From Thermoleophilia bacterium (GTDB lineage Bacteria > Actinomycetota > Thermoleophilia > Gaiellales > Gaiellaceae): DNA of 13,402 nucleotides. This document shows positions 6,135 to 12,557 of the stretch, one piece after another; position 1 is the stretch's first letter, and every line of letters begins with the position of its first letter. The DNA is taken from positions 1-13,402 of the forward strand of contig JACVSB010000021.1 of the NCBI GenBank assembly GCA_014534155.1, in the 5' to 3' direction. The notes below the pieces were generated by a model, which was given only the letters and a program-made list of their open reading frames with translations, searched no databases and had not been told where the DNA came from. The position numbers and the translations under genes were made by a program.

Positions 6135-7616
6135 ATGGCCGAGATGGCAGCACCGTCAGGGGAATCGTTCTTCGACCGGCGGTTCCGCTTCAGCGAGCAG
6201 GGAACGACGCTCGCCCGGGACACGGTCGCGGGCGTGACGACGTTCATCGTCATGTCGTACATCATCTTCGTGAACCCCGCGATTCTCGGCTTCGCGGGCA
6301 TCGAGGGGCTCGAGGGGACTGGTCTTCCCTTCGAGGGCGTGCTCACGTCGACCTGCCTCGTCGCGGGCGTCATGACGATCGTCATGGGACTGGTCACGAA
6401 CCGCGCGTACGCGATCGCGCCCGGTCTCGGGCTGAACGCCGTCGTCGCCTTCTCGCTCGTCGCCGGCGCCGGCCTCGGGTTCCCGGAGGCGATGGGGATC
6501 GTCGTCATGGAGGGCCTCCTCGTCACGTTGCTCGTCCTCGTCGGCATGCGGGAGGCCGTGATGCGCGCGATTCCGCTCGAGCTGAAGAAGGCGATCGCGA
6601 TCGGGATCGGCCTCTTCATCGCTTTCATCGGCCTCTTCAACTCGGGGCTGGTCGTGCGCGGCGAGGGAACGCCCGTCGACCTCGCGCCCTTCACGAGCTG
6701 GCCGGTGCTGATCACGATCTTCGGGCTCGTCGTCACGATCGCCCTGCGCGCGATCGGCTTTCCCGGCGACCTCCTCGTGGGAATCGTCGCCACGACGGCG
6801 TTCGCGACCATCGTCAACTACGCCGCCGACGTCTACCCGCGCGGCGTCGGCTACGCGCGCTGGCCCGACGACGTCGCGCGCGCGCCCGACTTCGGCCTCG
6901 TCGGAAACGTGAGCTTCGACTCCTTCGCCACGCTCGGCGTCGTGGCGACGATCGCCTGGATCTTCTCGCTCTTCCTCGCCGACTTCTTCGACACGATGGG
7001 GACGCTCGTCGGCGTCGGGCGCGCCGCCGGGTACCTGAACAAGGAGGGCGAGCTGCCCGGAATCCGCCGGCCGCTCCTCGTCGACTCGCTGGCCGCGGTC
7101 GCGGGCGGCGCGGCGTCCGCCTCGTCGGCCACGACCTACATCGAGTCCGGCGCAGGTGTCGGCGTGGGTGGGCGCACGGGCTGGGTCAGCGTCGTCACCG
7201 GCGCCCTCTTCTTTCCCTTCATGTTCCTCGCGCCGCTCATCGGCATGGTTCCGCCCCAGGCGACGGCACCGGCCCTGATCGTGGTCGGCTGGATGATGAT
7301 CTCCATCCTGACCGAGCGCGAGGAGGAGGCGGAGGAGGAGGAGCTCGGCGCCGGGGTGCGCCCCGAGGGCCGCCGGCTCGCCGGGATCGACTTCCACGAC
7401 GTCGCCCTCGGACTCTCCGCGGCGCTCGTGATCATGATCATGCCCTTCACCTTCTCGATCACGGACGGGATCGGGTTCGGCTTCATCGCGTACGTCGTCA
7501 TCCGCGTCGCGCAGGGCCTCTGGCGGGCGGTGCACCCGCTCATGTACGCCGCCGCAGGCGCGTTCGTCCTCTACTTCCTCGTCCCGCTCCTGCAGGACAA
7601 CTTCAGCTGGATCTAG
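6135..7616 (+). CDS. NCS2/AzgA-family purine permease
   Basis: Proton-coupled nucleobase importer of the AzgA branch of NCS2 (adenine, guanine and hypoxanthine transporters such as PbuG/GhxP). Its 493 aa are mostly hydrophobic with an estimated 12-14 membrane segments. Family markers are the N-terminal FDRRFRFSEQGTTLARDTVA (13-32), APGLGLNA (95-102), the substrate-site region LADFFDTMGTL (281-291) and TTYIESGAGV (333-342). A cytoplasmic-type loop at about 394-410 is strikingly acidic (EREEEAEEEELGAG). Translation starts at ATG 6135 with AAGGAGG 6 nt upstream. It is divergent from the M20 hydrolase gene and ends 22 bp from the convergent aldehyde dehydrogenase gene. It most likely feeds the purine pathway encoded to the left; the exact base transported cannot be told from sequence. 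Confidence 0.92.
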   Translation: MAEMAAPSGESFFDRRFRFSEQGTTLARDTVAGVTTFIVMSYIIFVNPAILGFAGIEGLEGTGLPFEGVLTSTCLVAGVMTIVMGLVTNRAYAIAPGLGLNAVVAFSLVAGAGLGFPEAMGIVVMEGLLVTLLVLVGMREAVMRAIPLELKKAIAIGIGLFIAFIGLFNSGLVVRGEGTPVDLAPFTSWPVLITIFGLVVTIALRAIGFPGDLLVGIVATTAFATIVNYAADVYPRGVGYARWPDDVARAPDFGLVGNVSFDSFATLGVVATIAWIFSLFLADFFDTMGTLVGVGRAAGYLNKEGELPGIRRPLLVDSLAAVAGGAASASSATTYIESGAGVGVGGRTGWVSVVTGALFFPFMFLAPLIGMVPPQATAPALIVVGWMMISILTEREEEAEEEELGAGVRPEGRRLAGIDFHDVALGLSAALVIMIMPFTFSITDGIGFGFIAYVVIRVAQGLWRAVHPLMYAAAGAFVLYFLVPLLQDNFSWI

Positions 7617-7648
7617 CGGCCCTCTCGTCCCGCCCCTACTAGAGGCCG
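7617..7648. terminator. Candidate bidirectional terminator between permease and aldehyde dehydrogenase
   Basis: CGGCCCTCT (7617-7625) pairs with AGAGGCCG (7641-7648), leaving one bulged C and a 15-nt loop. It begins directly after the permease stop and includes part of the convergent dehydrogenase stop. There is no T tract. Its location between convergent genes is the main support. Confidence 0.3.
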
Positions 7649-9111
7649 AAGGGGTTCATCGGCTTCGACGCCGTCGAGAGGAGGACGCTCTTTTGCTCGA
7701 GGTACATGTCGAGCGTCTCGAGACCGATCTCGCGGCCGAAGCCTGACTGCTTGTAGCCCCCGAAGGCCGCGCCGGGGGGAGCCGTGTAGGGCGTGTTGAT
7801 TCCGATCGTGCCCGACTTGATCCGCGCAGCAAGCCGCGGGCCGCGCGCGGGATCGCGTGTCCACACGGTCGCGACGAGCCCGTACTTCGAGTCGTTCGCG
7901 AGTGCGACGGCCTCGCGCTCGTCCTCGAACGGGATGACGGTGACGACCGGCCCGAAGATCTCCTCCTGCGCGACGAGCATGCGGTTCTCGACGCGGGCAA
8001 GCACGGTAGGCGGGTAGAACGCCCCGTCGCCGTCGGCCGGTTGGCCCCCGAGGACGACCTCCGCCCCTTCGTCGCGCCCCGCCTCGACGAAGCCGTGCAC
8101 CTTGTCCCGGTGGCCCCGCGAGATGAGCGAGCCCATCTGCGTCTCCGCGTCGAGAGGGTCGCCCACCTTCAGGCGCTCGGCTGCCTCCGCGAAGCGCGCG
8201 ACGAAGTCGTCGTAGAGCGGCTTCTCCACGAGGACGCGGCTTCGCGCGTCGCAACTTTGGCCGGCGGAGTAGTAGACCGCGTAGACGGAGCTCGGAATCG
8301 CGTCCGCCAGGTCCGCGTCGGCGAAGACGAGGTTCGGGCTCTTCCCTCCCAGCTCGAGTGAGATCCGCTTGATCGGGTCGGATGCGAGGCGCATCACCTC
8401 GCTGCCCGTCTTCGTCGAGCCCGTGAAGGCGACCTTGTCCACGCCCGGGTGGGAGACCAGGTGAGCGCCGGTCGTGGGGCCGTCGCCCGGAACGACGTTG
8501 ACCACTCCCGGCGGCACGCCGGCCTCGGCCGCGAGCTCGGCGAGCCGGAGGGCCGTGAGCGGCGTGGCGGGATCCGGCTTGAGGACGACGGCGCATCCAG
8601 CGGCCAGCGCGGGCGCGAGCTTCCAGGCCGCCATCATCGCCGGATAGTTCCAGGGGACTATCTGCGCGCAGACGCCCACCGGCTCCTTCAGCGAGTAGTA
8701 GAGCTGCGAGCCGCCCACCATGTGCGAGCGCCCCTCCGCGGCGCCGATCGCCGAGGCGAAGAAGCGGAACTGCTCCGCGGCCGAGGCGACCTCGCCCTTG
8801 ACCGAGCTGATCGCCTTGCCGACGTTCCGGGAGTCGAGCTCGCTCAGCTCCCGGCGGTTCTCCTGGATCGCGTCGGCGAGCGCGTGCAGGAGCCGCGAGC
8901 GCTCGCTCGCGCCCGTCTTCCCCCATGCTCCCCCTAGGGCGGCGCGCGCGGCGGCGACCGCCCGGTCGACGTCCTCCGCCCCCGCCATGGCAGCGCGGGC
9001 GAGCGGCGCCCCGGTCGCCGGCTCCGCGAGCTCGCGTACCTCCCCGGACGCCGGCTCCACGAGCTCCCCGTCGATGAAGAGCCCGTAGTCCCGCTCGGTC
9101 GCGACCGCCAT
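7639..9111 (-). CDS. NAD(P)-dependent aldehyde dehydrogenase (betaine/aminoaldehyde-like)
   Basis: Cytosolic aldehyde dehydrogenase of the ALDH superfamily oxidising an aldehyde to its carboxylate. The 490 aa have family-normal length. Catalytic and cofactor residues are complete: Asn155 in PWNYP, Lys178 in LKPD, GSTKTG at 231-236, the general base Glu253 in LELGGKSP, the nucleophile Cys287 in SAGQSCDARSRV, Glu384/Phe386 in EEIFGPV, and a C-terminal NPFG motif. The overall pattern looks like the betaine-aldehyde/aminobutyraldehyde group, but the substrate cannot be assigned. ATG 9111 has TATCGT 9 nt upstream (9121-9126, minus strand). It lies 19 bp downstream of the thiolase gene on the same strand and may be transcribed both alone and by read-through. 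No direct link to purine breakdown is evident. Confidence 0.92.
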   Translation of the reverse strand: MAVATERDYGLFIDGELVEPASGEVRELAEPATGAPLARAAMAGAEDVDRAVAAARAALGGAWGKTGASERSRLLHALADAIQENRRELSELDSRNVGKAISSVKGEVASAAEQFRFFASAIGAAEGRSHMVGGSQLYYSLKEPVGVCAQIVPWNYPAMMAAWKLAPALAAGCAVVLKPDPATPLTALRLAELAAEAGVPPGVVNVVPGDGPTTGAHLVSHPGVDKVAFTGSTKTGSEVMRLASDPIKRISLELGGKSPNLVFADADLADAIPSSVYAVYYSAGQSCDARSRVLVEKPLYDDFVARFAEAAERLKVGDPLDAETQMGSLISRGHRDKVHGFVEAGRDEGAEVVLGGQPADGDGAFYPPTVLARVENRMLVAQEEIFGPVVTVIPFEDEREAVALANDSKYGLVATVWTRDPARGPRLAARIKSGTIGINTPYTAPPGAAFGGYKQSGFGREIGLETLDMYLEQKSVLLSTASKPMNPFGL

Positions 9112-9120
9112 GCGGCGGGG

Positions 9121-9126
9121 ACGATA
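9121..9126 (-). promoter_or_regulatory. Putative leaderless -10 element for the aldehyde dehydrogenase gene
   Basis: TATCGT on the minus strand ends 9 nt before ATG 9111, inside the 19-bp gap after the thiolase stop. It would allow expression independent of the thiolase gene. Confidence 0.4.
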
Positions 9127-9130
9127 GCCG

Positions 9131-10300
9131 CTACCTCGCGAGCAGAGCCGCCTGACCCTGGCCGACCCCGACGCAGAGCGTGACGAGGCCGAGGCGGCCG
9201 CCGCGCCGGCGCAGCTCGTGCAGGAGCGTGACGGCGAGCCGGGCGCCGCTCATCCCCAGCGGATGGCCGATCGCGATCGCGCCGCCGTTCACGTTCACGC
9301 GCTCGCGCTCGAGCCCGAGGTCGCGGATCACCTGGAGGCTCTGCGAAGCGAAGGCCTCGTTCAGCTCGACGAGGTCGAGCTCGGACGCGGCGACGCCCGC
9401 ACGGCGGAGCAGCTTGCGCACGGCAGGCACGGGACCGATCCCCATCACCGTGGGGTCGACACCGGCCACGGCGCTCGCCACGAAGCGGCCGAGCGGCTCG
9501 ACGCCGAGGGCTCGCGCCCGCTCCTCGCTCGCGACGACGAGGGCGGCGGCGCCGTCGTTCACGCCGCTCGAATTCCCCGCGGTGACCGTCCCGCCGGCGC
9601 GGAACGCAGGCTCCAGGGCGGCGAGCTTCTCGGCGGTCGTCGCCGGGCGGGGGTGCTCGTCGCGCTCGAGCGCGCCGGCCGGGACGATCTCGTCGGCGAA
9701 GCGCCCGCTCTCGGCGGCGGCGGCCCAGCGCCGCTGGCTCTCCAGCGCGAACTCGTCCTGATCCTCCCGCGAGACGGCGAAGCGCTCGGCCACGTTCTCG
9801 CCGGTCTCGCCCATCGACTCGAGCGGGAACATCGCGGCCAGGCGCGGGTTCGGGAAGCGCCAGCCGAGCGTCGTGTCCCAGAGCGTCTGCTCGCCCCGCG
9901 GGAACGCGCGCTCCGGCTTGGCGACGACGAGGGGGGCGCGCGACATGGACTCGACCCCTCCCGCCACGAACAGGTCTCCGTCACCCGCGCGGACGGCGTG
10001 GCAGGCGGAGACGAGCGCGCTCAGCCCCGAGGCGCAGAGGCGGTTCACCGTCACGCCCGCGACCTCGCGGGGCAGCCCCGCGAGGAGCGCGCCCATGCGC
10101 GCGACGTTCCGGTTGTCCTCGCCCGCTCCGTTGGCGCACCCGAAGTAGACGTCCTCGATCTCCCCCGCGGGAACGCGCGCGCGTTCCACCGCCGCGCCGA
10201 TGACGAGGCCGGCGAGGTCGTCGGGACGCTCGCCGGCGAGGCCGCCGCCGTAGCGCCCGACGGGGGTGCGCACGGCCGAGAGGATGACCGCCTCGGGCAC
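9131..10300 (-). CDS. Thiolase, 3-oxoadipyl-CoA thiolase-like (acetyl-CoA C-acyltransferase)
   Basis: Condensing-type thiolase that cleaves a 3-oxoacyl-CoA with CoA to give acetyl-CoA. The 389 aa from GTG 10300 include the acyl-accepting Cys89 in [15 protein letters not shown], His346 in [14 protein letters not shown] and the proton-relay Cys376 in CVGVGQG. The stretch [17 protein letters not shown] (53-69), together with [11 protein letters not shown], closely recalls PcaF/PaaJ 3-oxoadipyl-CoA thiolases as I remember them, so a role in aromatic acid degradation is possible; generic beta-oxidation thiolases remain an alternative. The frame stays open far upstream (to about 10687), but family homology begins at [19 protein letters not shown], and TACACT ends 6 nt before this GTG. 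It lies between mqnD, separated by a hairpin, and the aldehyde dehydrogenase gene. Confidence 0.9.
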   Translation of the reverse strand: MPEAVILSAVRTPVGRYGGGLAGERPDDLAGLVIGAAVERARVPAGEIEDVYFGCANGAGEDNRNVARMGALLAGLPREVAGVTVNRLCASGLSALVSACHAVRAGDGDLFVAGGVESMSRAPLVVAKPERAFPRGEQTLWDTTLGWRFPNPRLAAMFPLESMGETGENVAERFAVSREDQDEFALESQRRWAAAAESGRFADEIVPAGALERDEHPRPATTAEKLAALEPAFRAGGTVTAGNSSGVNDGAAALVVASEERARALGVEPLGRFVASAVAGVDPTVMGIGPVPAVRKLLRRAGVAASELDLVELNEAFASQSLQVIRDLGLERERVNVNGGAIAIGHPLGMSGARLAVTLLHELRRRGGRLGLVTLCVGVGQGQAALLAR

Positions 10301-10306
10301 GCAGCC

Positions 10307-10312
10307 AGTGTA
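10307..10312 (-). promoter_or_regulatory. Putative leaderless -10 element for the thiolase gene
   Basis: TACACT on the minus strand ends 6 nt before GTG 10300. It sits in a small AT-rich patch (AAAATACACT) that stands out in this GC-rich window. It supports GTG 10300 as the start rather than any upstream codon. Confidence 0.5.
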
Positions 10313-10335
10313 TTTTCCCGCTCCCGTCGCGCTTC

Positions 10336-10370
10336 GGGGCCCGTTGCCCCTCGTCGGCGCTAGCCGACGA
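10336..10370 (-). terminator. Tandem hairpins at the end of mqnD
   Basis: TCGTCGGC (10351-10358) and GCCGACGA (10363-10370) form a perfect 8-bp stem with a 4-nt loop that contains the mqnD stop codon. Directly downstream on the minus strand, GGGGC-N5-GCCCC (10336-10350) forms a second 5-bp stem. There is no T tract, so this would be a GC-type terminator separating mqnD from the thiolase gene. Confidence 0.45.
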
Positions 10371-11190
10371 ACTCGACCCGGCCGGCGTGCTCGATCACGC
10401 CGGCGCGCTCGGCGCGCGCCAGGAGCTCCTCGACGGCCTGGCGGCCCTCGTCTCCGTACCCCCGCGTCAGCCGGTTCACGTACATCCCGACGAAGCGGTC
10501 GGTCAGCGCCGAGTCGAGCCCACGCCCGAACCGCATCGCGTACTCGAGCGCCTGCGCCCGATTTTCCAGGCCGGCCTCGATCGACTCCGCCAGGACGTCC
10601 GAGAGGGTGCGGAGCGTCGGCCCCCCGACGTCGCGGCGGGCGACGTTGATGCCCAGCGGGAGCGGAAGACCCGTCTCGAGGAGCCACCAGTCGCCGAGGT
10701 CGACGACGCGCTCGAGCCCGTGCCGGGCATACGTCAGCTGCCCCTCATGGATCAGGAGCCCGGCGTCTGCGCGGCCGGACTTCACCTCGTCCAGGATGGC
10801 GTCGAAGGGAACCTCGCGGAACGCGAAGTCGGACCCGAGGAAGAGGCGGAGGGCGAGGAACGCCGTGGTCAGGCGGCCGGGCACGGCGATCTCGAGCCCG
10901 CGTAGGCGCTCCGCCGTCATCGCCTCGCGCGCGACCACGATCGGGCCGTAGCCGTGTCCCATGCTCGCGCCGTGAGGAAGGACGACGTACGTGTCCGAGA
11001 CGAGCGTGTAGGCGTGCAGCGAGATCGCCGTGACCTCGAGCCGGCCTTCCTGCGCCCACCGGTTCAGCGTCTGGATGTCGCGGAGGACGTGCTCGAAGTC
11101 GAAGCCGCGCGTGTCCACCCGGCCCTCCGCGAGCCCCCAGAACATGAACGCGTCGTCGGGGTCGGGGCTGTGTCCCAGCCGAATCAGCAA
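10360..11190 (-). CDS. mqnD: 1,4-dihydroxy-6-naphthoate synthase (futalosine menaquinone pathway)
   Basis: Converts cyclic dehypoxanthinyl futalosine to 1,4-dihydroxy-6-naphthoate in the alternative menaquinone pathway; the protein is cytosolic with a periplasmic-binding-protein-like fold. The 276 aa match MqnD along the length: [20 protein letters not shown] (5-24), [38 protein letters not shown], the catalytic-His motif LIHEG (His148), LTYARHGL and [19 protein letters not shown]. The start is TTG at 11190 ([11 protein letters not shown]), chosen because the core of the family begins here and TACCCT ends 8 nt upstream. It is divergent from the DtxR-family gene. It implies that the organism makes menaquinone by the futalosine route; other mqn genes are not in the window. 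Confidence 0.92.
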   Translation of the reverse strand: MLIRLGHSPDPDDAFMFWGLAEGRVDTRGFDFEHVLRDIQTLNRWAQEGRLEVTAISLHAYTLVSDTYVVLPHGASMGHGYGPIVVAREAMTAERLRGLEIAVPGRLTTAFLALRLFLGSDFAFREVPFDAILDEVKSGRADAGLLIHEGQLTYARHGLERVVDLGDWWLLETGLPLPLGINVARRDVGGPTLRTLSDVLAESIEAGLENRAQALEYAMRFGRGLDSALTDRFVGMYVNRLTRGYGDEGRQAVEELLARAERAGVIEHAGRVEFVG

Positions 11191-11198
11191 GGCGGCCG

Positions 11199-11204
11199 AG
11201 GGTA
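11199..11204 (-). promoter_or_regulatory. Putative leaderless -10 element for mqnD
   Basis: TACCCT on the minus strand ends 8 nt before TTG 11190. The same hexamer precedes the xanthine dehydrogenase operon. It supports the unusual TTG start. Confidence 0.45.
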
Positions 11205-11247
11205 GCGAACACGGCCCCGCGGCGCGGGCGGAAGTGCCGAGCGAAAC

Positions 11248-11253
11248 TACGAT
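11248..11253 (+). promoter_or_regulatory. Putative leaderless -10 element for the DtxR-family gene
   Basis: TACGAT ends 7 nt before GTG 11261. The in-frame ATG at 11252 overlaps this hexamer, so if it is the -10, that ATG lies upstream of the transcript and cannot be the start. Confidence 0.5.
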
Positions 11254-11260
11254 GCGAGCG

Positions 11261-11914
11261 GTGAAGCACGGCCTCAGCGACGCGATCCAGGACTACCTGA
11301 AGGAGATCTACAAGCTCCGCACGAGCAGCGAGCGCGCGACCACGTCCGCAATCGCGCGGCGCATGCACGTGGCGCCGTCGTCGGCCACGTCCATGGTGAA
11401 GAAGCTCGCGGTTCTCGGACTGGCCGAGCACGCGCCCTACCGCGGCGTGGAGCTCACGGAGGCGGGCCGGCGCATCGCGCTCGAGGTGATCCGCCACCAC
11501 CGGCTGCTGGAGCAGTACCTCGCGGAGACACTCGGCCTTCCGATCGACGCCGTTCACGCCGAGGCCGACCGGCTCGAGCACGCCCTCTCGGAGGAGCTCG
11601 AGGAGCGAATCGACGAGGCGCTCGGCTATCCCACGCACGACCCGCACGGGGATCCGATTCCCGACGCTGAGCTGAACGTCGACCGATCCAGGCTCCGGCC
11701 GCTCGCCGCGCTGGAGGCGGGGGAAGAGGCCACGGTCCGACGCGTCCCGGACGGCGACGCCGACCTCCTCCGCTACCTGAGAAGCCTTGCGCTTGTCCCC
11801 GGCGGACGGGTCCGGATGGGCACGGAGGAGGGGCTTGGGCCCGTCCGCGTGACGGTCGAGGGCGCCGAGCAGACGATCCCACGGGAGCTCGCCGGGCGGA
11901 TCGGCGTCTCCTGA
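11261..11914 (+). CDS. DtxR/MntR-family metal-dependent transcriptional regulator
   Basis: Metal-activated repressor of the DtxR/IdeR/MntR family controlling Fe or Mn homeostasis. The 217 aa from GTG 11261 have a winged-helix DNA-binding domain (1-70, with ATTSAIARRMHVAPSSATSM as the helix-turn-helix), a dimerisation/metal domain (71-140) and an SH3-like FeoA-type domain (about 146-217), the three-domain layout of DtxR itself. By alignment from memory, metal-site residues are Asp11, His80, Glu84, His99, Glu101, Asp103, Glu106 and His107. Asp11 and Asp103 stand where DtxR has Met10 and Cys102, so a manganese-type site is plausible. GTG is preferred to ATG 11252 because of TACGAT. It is divergent from mqnD, and its end lies 4 bp from the convergent 115-aa gene. 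No DtxR-box-like operator was recognised. Confidence 0.9.
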   Translation: MKHGLSDAIQDYLKEIYKLRTSSERATTSAIARRMHVAPSSATSMVKKLAVLGLAEHAPYRGVELTEAGRRIALEVIRHHRLLEQYLAETLGLPIDAVHAEADRLEHALSEELEERIDEALGYPTHDPHGDPIPDAELNVDRSRLRPLAALEAGEEATVRRVPDGDADLLRYLRSLALVPGGRVRMGTEEGLGPVRVTVEGAEQTIPRELAGRIGVS

Positions 11915-11923
11915 GCCCTCAGG
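11910..11923. repeat. 14-bp inverted repeat holding two convergent stop codons
   Basis: CCTGAG-CC-CTCAGG is a perfect inverted repeat. The TGA of the DtxR-family gene (11912-11914) and the reverse-strand TGA of the 115-aa gene (11919-11921) occupy symmetric positions. The 2-nt centre is too short for a stable RNA loop, so it may be coincidental. Confidence 0.5.
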
Positions 11924-12266
11924 GCCGTCGCCCGAAGAACCACCGCTCCAGCGCCTTCAGGAGCTCCTCCTCCCTGAAGGGCTGGACCGCCTCCTCGACC
12001 CCGTCCGCGGACGAGATGCGACGGTCGTCGGCAAGCGCCCCGTTGGCCGCCTCCAGCGCGTCGCCCATCTCGTACCCCTCGAAGATGTAGTCCCCGGTTC
12101 GCGGCGCCAGGCCCGCTCGCTCGCGAGGGTTGATCGCGCGCCCCACGGCCCAGACCGCGCCGGTCCGGCGCTCGATCCAGATCGCGATCTCGTCCCTCGT
12201 CCCGTCGTCTCCAACGCCGTGCAGGACCCGCTCGGCAAACCGCAACGCGCCGGGATCCTGCCTCAC
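11919..12266 (-). CDS. Unrecognised 115-aa protein
   Basis: I do not recognise this family. The protein starts MRQDPGALRFAERVLHGVGD from a GTG at 12266. It has no signal peptide, membrane segment or metal-binding cysteines. A strand-rich middle (DEIAIWIERRTGAVWAVGRAIN, about residues 25-46) is followed by DYIFEGYEMGDALEAANGAL and an acidic C-terminal helix ending ALERWFFGRRP, which looks like a small alpha/beta cytosolic domain. The start is chosen because TATCCT ends 6 nt upstream; the frame is open much further upstream but there overlaps the 88-aa gene and the cyclodeaminase gene, and its predicted sequence is Arg-rich shadow. It shares a 24-bp divergent promoter region with the 88-aa gene and converges on the DtxR-family gene with a 4-bp gap. 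Confidence 0.75.
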   Translation of the reverse strand: MRQDPGALRFAERVLHGVGDDGTRDEIAIWIERRTGAVWAVGRAINPRERAGLAPRTGDYIFEGYEMGDALEAANGALADDRRISSADGVEEAVQPFREEELLKALERWFFGRRP

Positions 12267-12277
12267 GCCGGCAGGAT
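12255..12277. promoter_or_regulatory. Perfect 8-bp inverted repeat, candidate operator in the divergent promoter
   Basis: ATCCTGCC (12255-12262) and GGCAGGAT (12270-12277) are perfect inverted copies separated by 7 bp. The repeat spans the GTG start of the 115-aa gene (12264-12266) and reaches into both -10 elements (12273-12278 minus, 12277-12282 plus). This is where a dimeric repressor would block both genes. It does not resemble the DtxR or MntR boxes I know. Confidence 0.5.
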
Positions 12278-12278
12278 A
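12273..12278 (-). promoter_or_regulatory. Putative leaderless -10 element for the 115-aa gene
   Basis: TATCCT on the minus strand ends 6 nt before GTG 12266. It overlaps the plus-strand -10 hexamer by two bases and lies largely in the right arm of the inverted repeat at 12255-12277. Confidence 0.5.
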
Positions 12279-12282
12279 CAAT
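12277..12282 (+). promoter_or_regulatory. Putative leaderless -10 element for the 88-aa gene
   Basis: TACAAT, the best match to a bacterial -10 consensus in the window, ends 8 nt before GTG 12291. No Shine-Dalgarno sequence is present. Confidence 0.6.
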
Positions 12283-12290
12283 GGGCGTCC

Positions 12291-12557
12291 GTGAACCTCC
12301 TTCGGCGGATCTTCGGCGGCGGGGAGCAGGCGCGCAGCGAGGCGAGAGGCGGAATCTCCAAGGAGGAGGCGCTCGCCGCGTACGTCGTGCGCGAGCACGG
12401 GCAGGGACGCCCCGTCGACGAGATCCTCAACGACCCCTACCTGAAGAACCGCGCGACCGAGGAGCAGCGTATCCGCCTGCTCGAACGCCCGGAAGTGATC
12501 AGGGCGATCGGCGAGCACACCGCGGCGGTGGCGCGCGACCGGGTCCGCGGCTCCTAG
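12291..12557 (+). CDS. Unrecognised 88-aa protein, predicted mostly helical
   Basis: I do not recognise this family. The protein starts VNLLRRIFGGGEQARSEARG: a short basic-hydrophobic N-terminus (NLLRRIFGGG) that could be an amphipathic or membrane-touching helix, then a charged linker, then a helical region (SKEEALAAYVVREHGQGRPV, DEILNDPYLKNRATEEQRIR, LLERPEVIRAIGEHTAAVA). There is no signal peptide or cysteine. GTG 12291 is supported by TACAAT 8 nt upstream and the absence of any better start. It diverges from the 115-aa gene across 24 bp. Its stop shares the tetranucleotide CTAG with the stop of the convergent cyclodeaminase gene. Reading frame, promoter and compact packing argue that it is real. 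Confidence 0.75.
   Translation: MNLLRRIFGGGEQARSEARGGISKEEALAAYVVREHGQGRPVDEILNDPYLKNRATEEQRIRLLERPEVIRAIGEHTAAVARDRVRGS

Noticed and set aside
6714..6724. Repeated ACGATC/CGATCG-like short motifs inside the permease gene
   Set aside because: They follow from Ile/Thr/Ala codon usage in membrane segments and have no regular spacing.
10301..10687. N-terminal extension of the thiolase by about 129 residues
   Set aside because: It runs through mqnD coding sequence and a hairpin, resembles no thiolase, and the -10 element TACACT supports GTG 10300.
11216..11228. 13-bp GC palindrome CCCGCG-G-CGCGGG between mqnD and the DtxR-family gene, considered as a DtxR autoregulatory operator
   Set aside because: It is pure G/C in a G/C-rich gap, has no resemblance to the AT-containing iron or manganese boxes, and could easily be chance.
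11030..11260. N-terminal extension of the DtxR-family protein, including ATG 11252
   Set aside because: Most of it overlaps mqnD antisense, family homology begins at GLSDAIQDYLKEIY, and ATG 11252 lies within the probable -10 hexamer.
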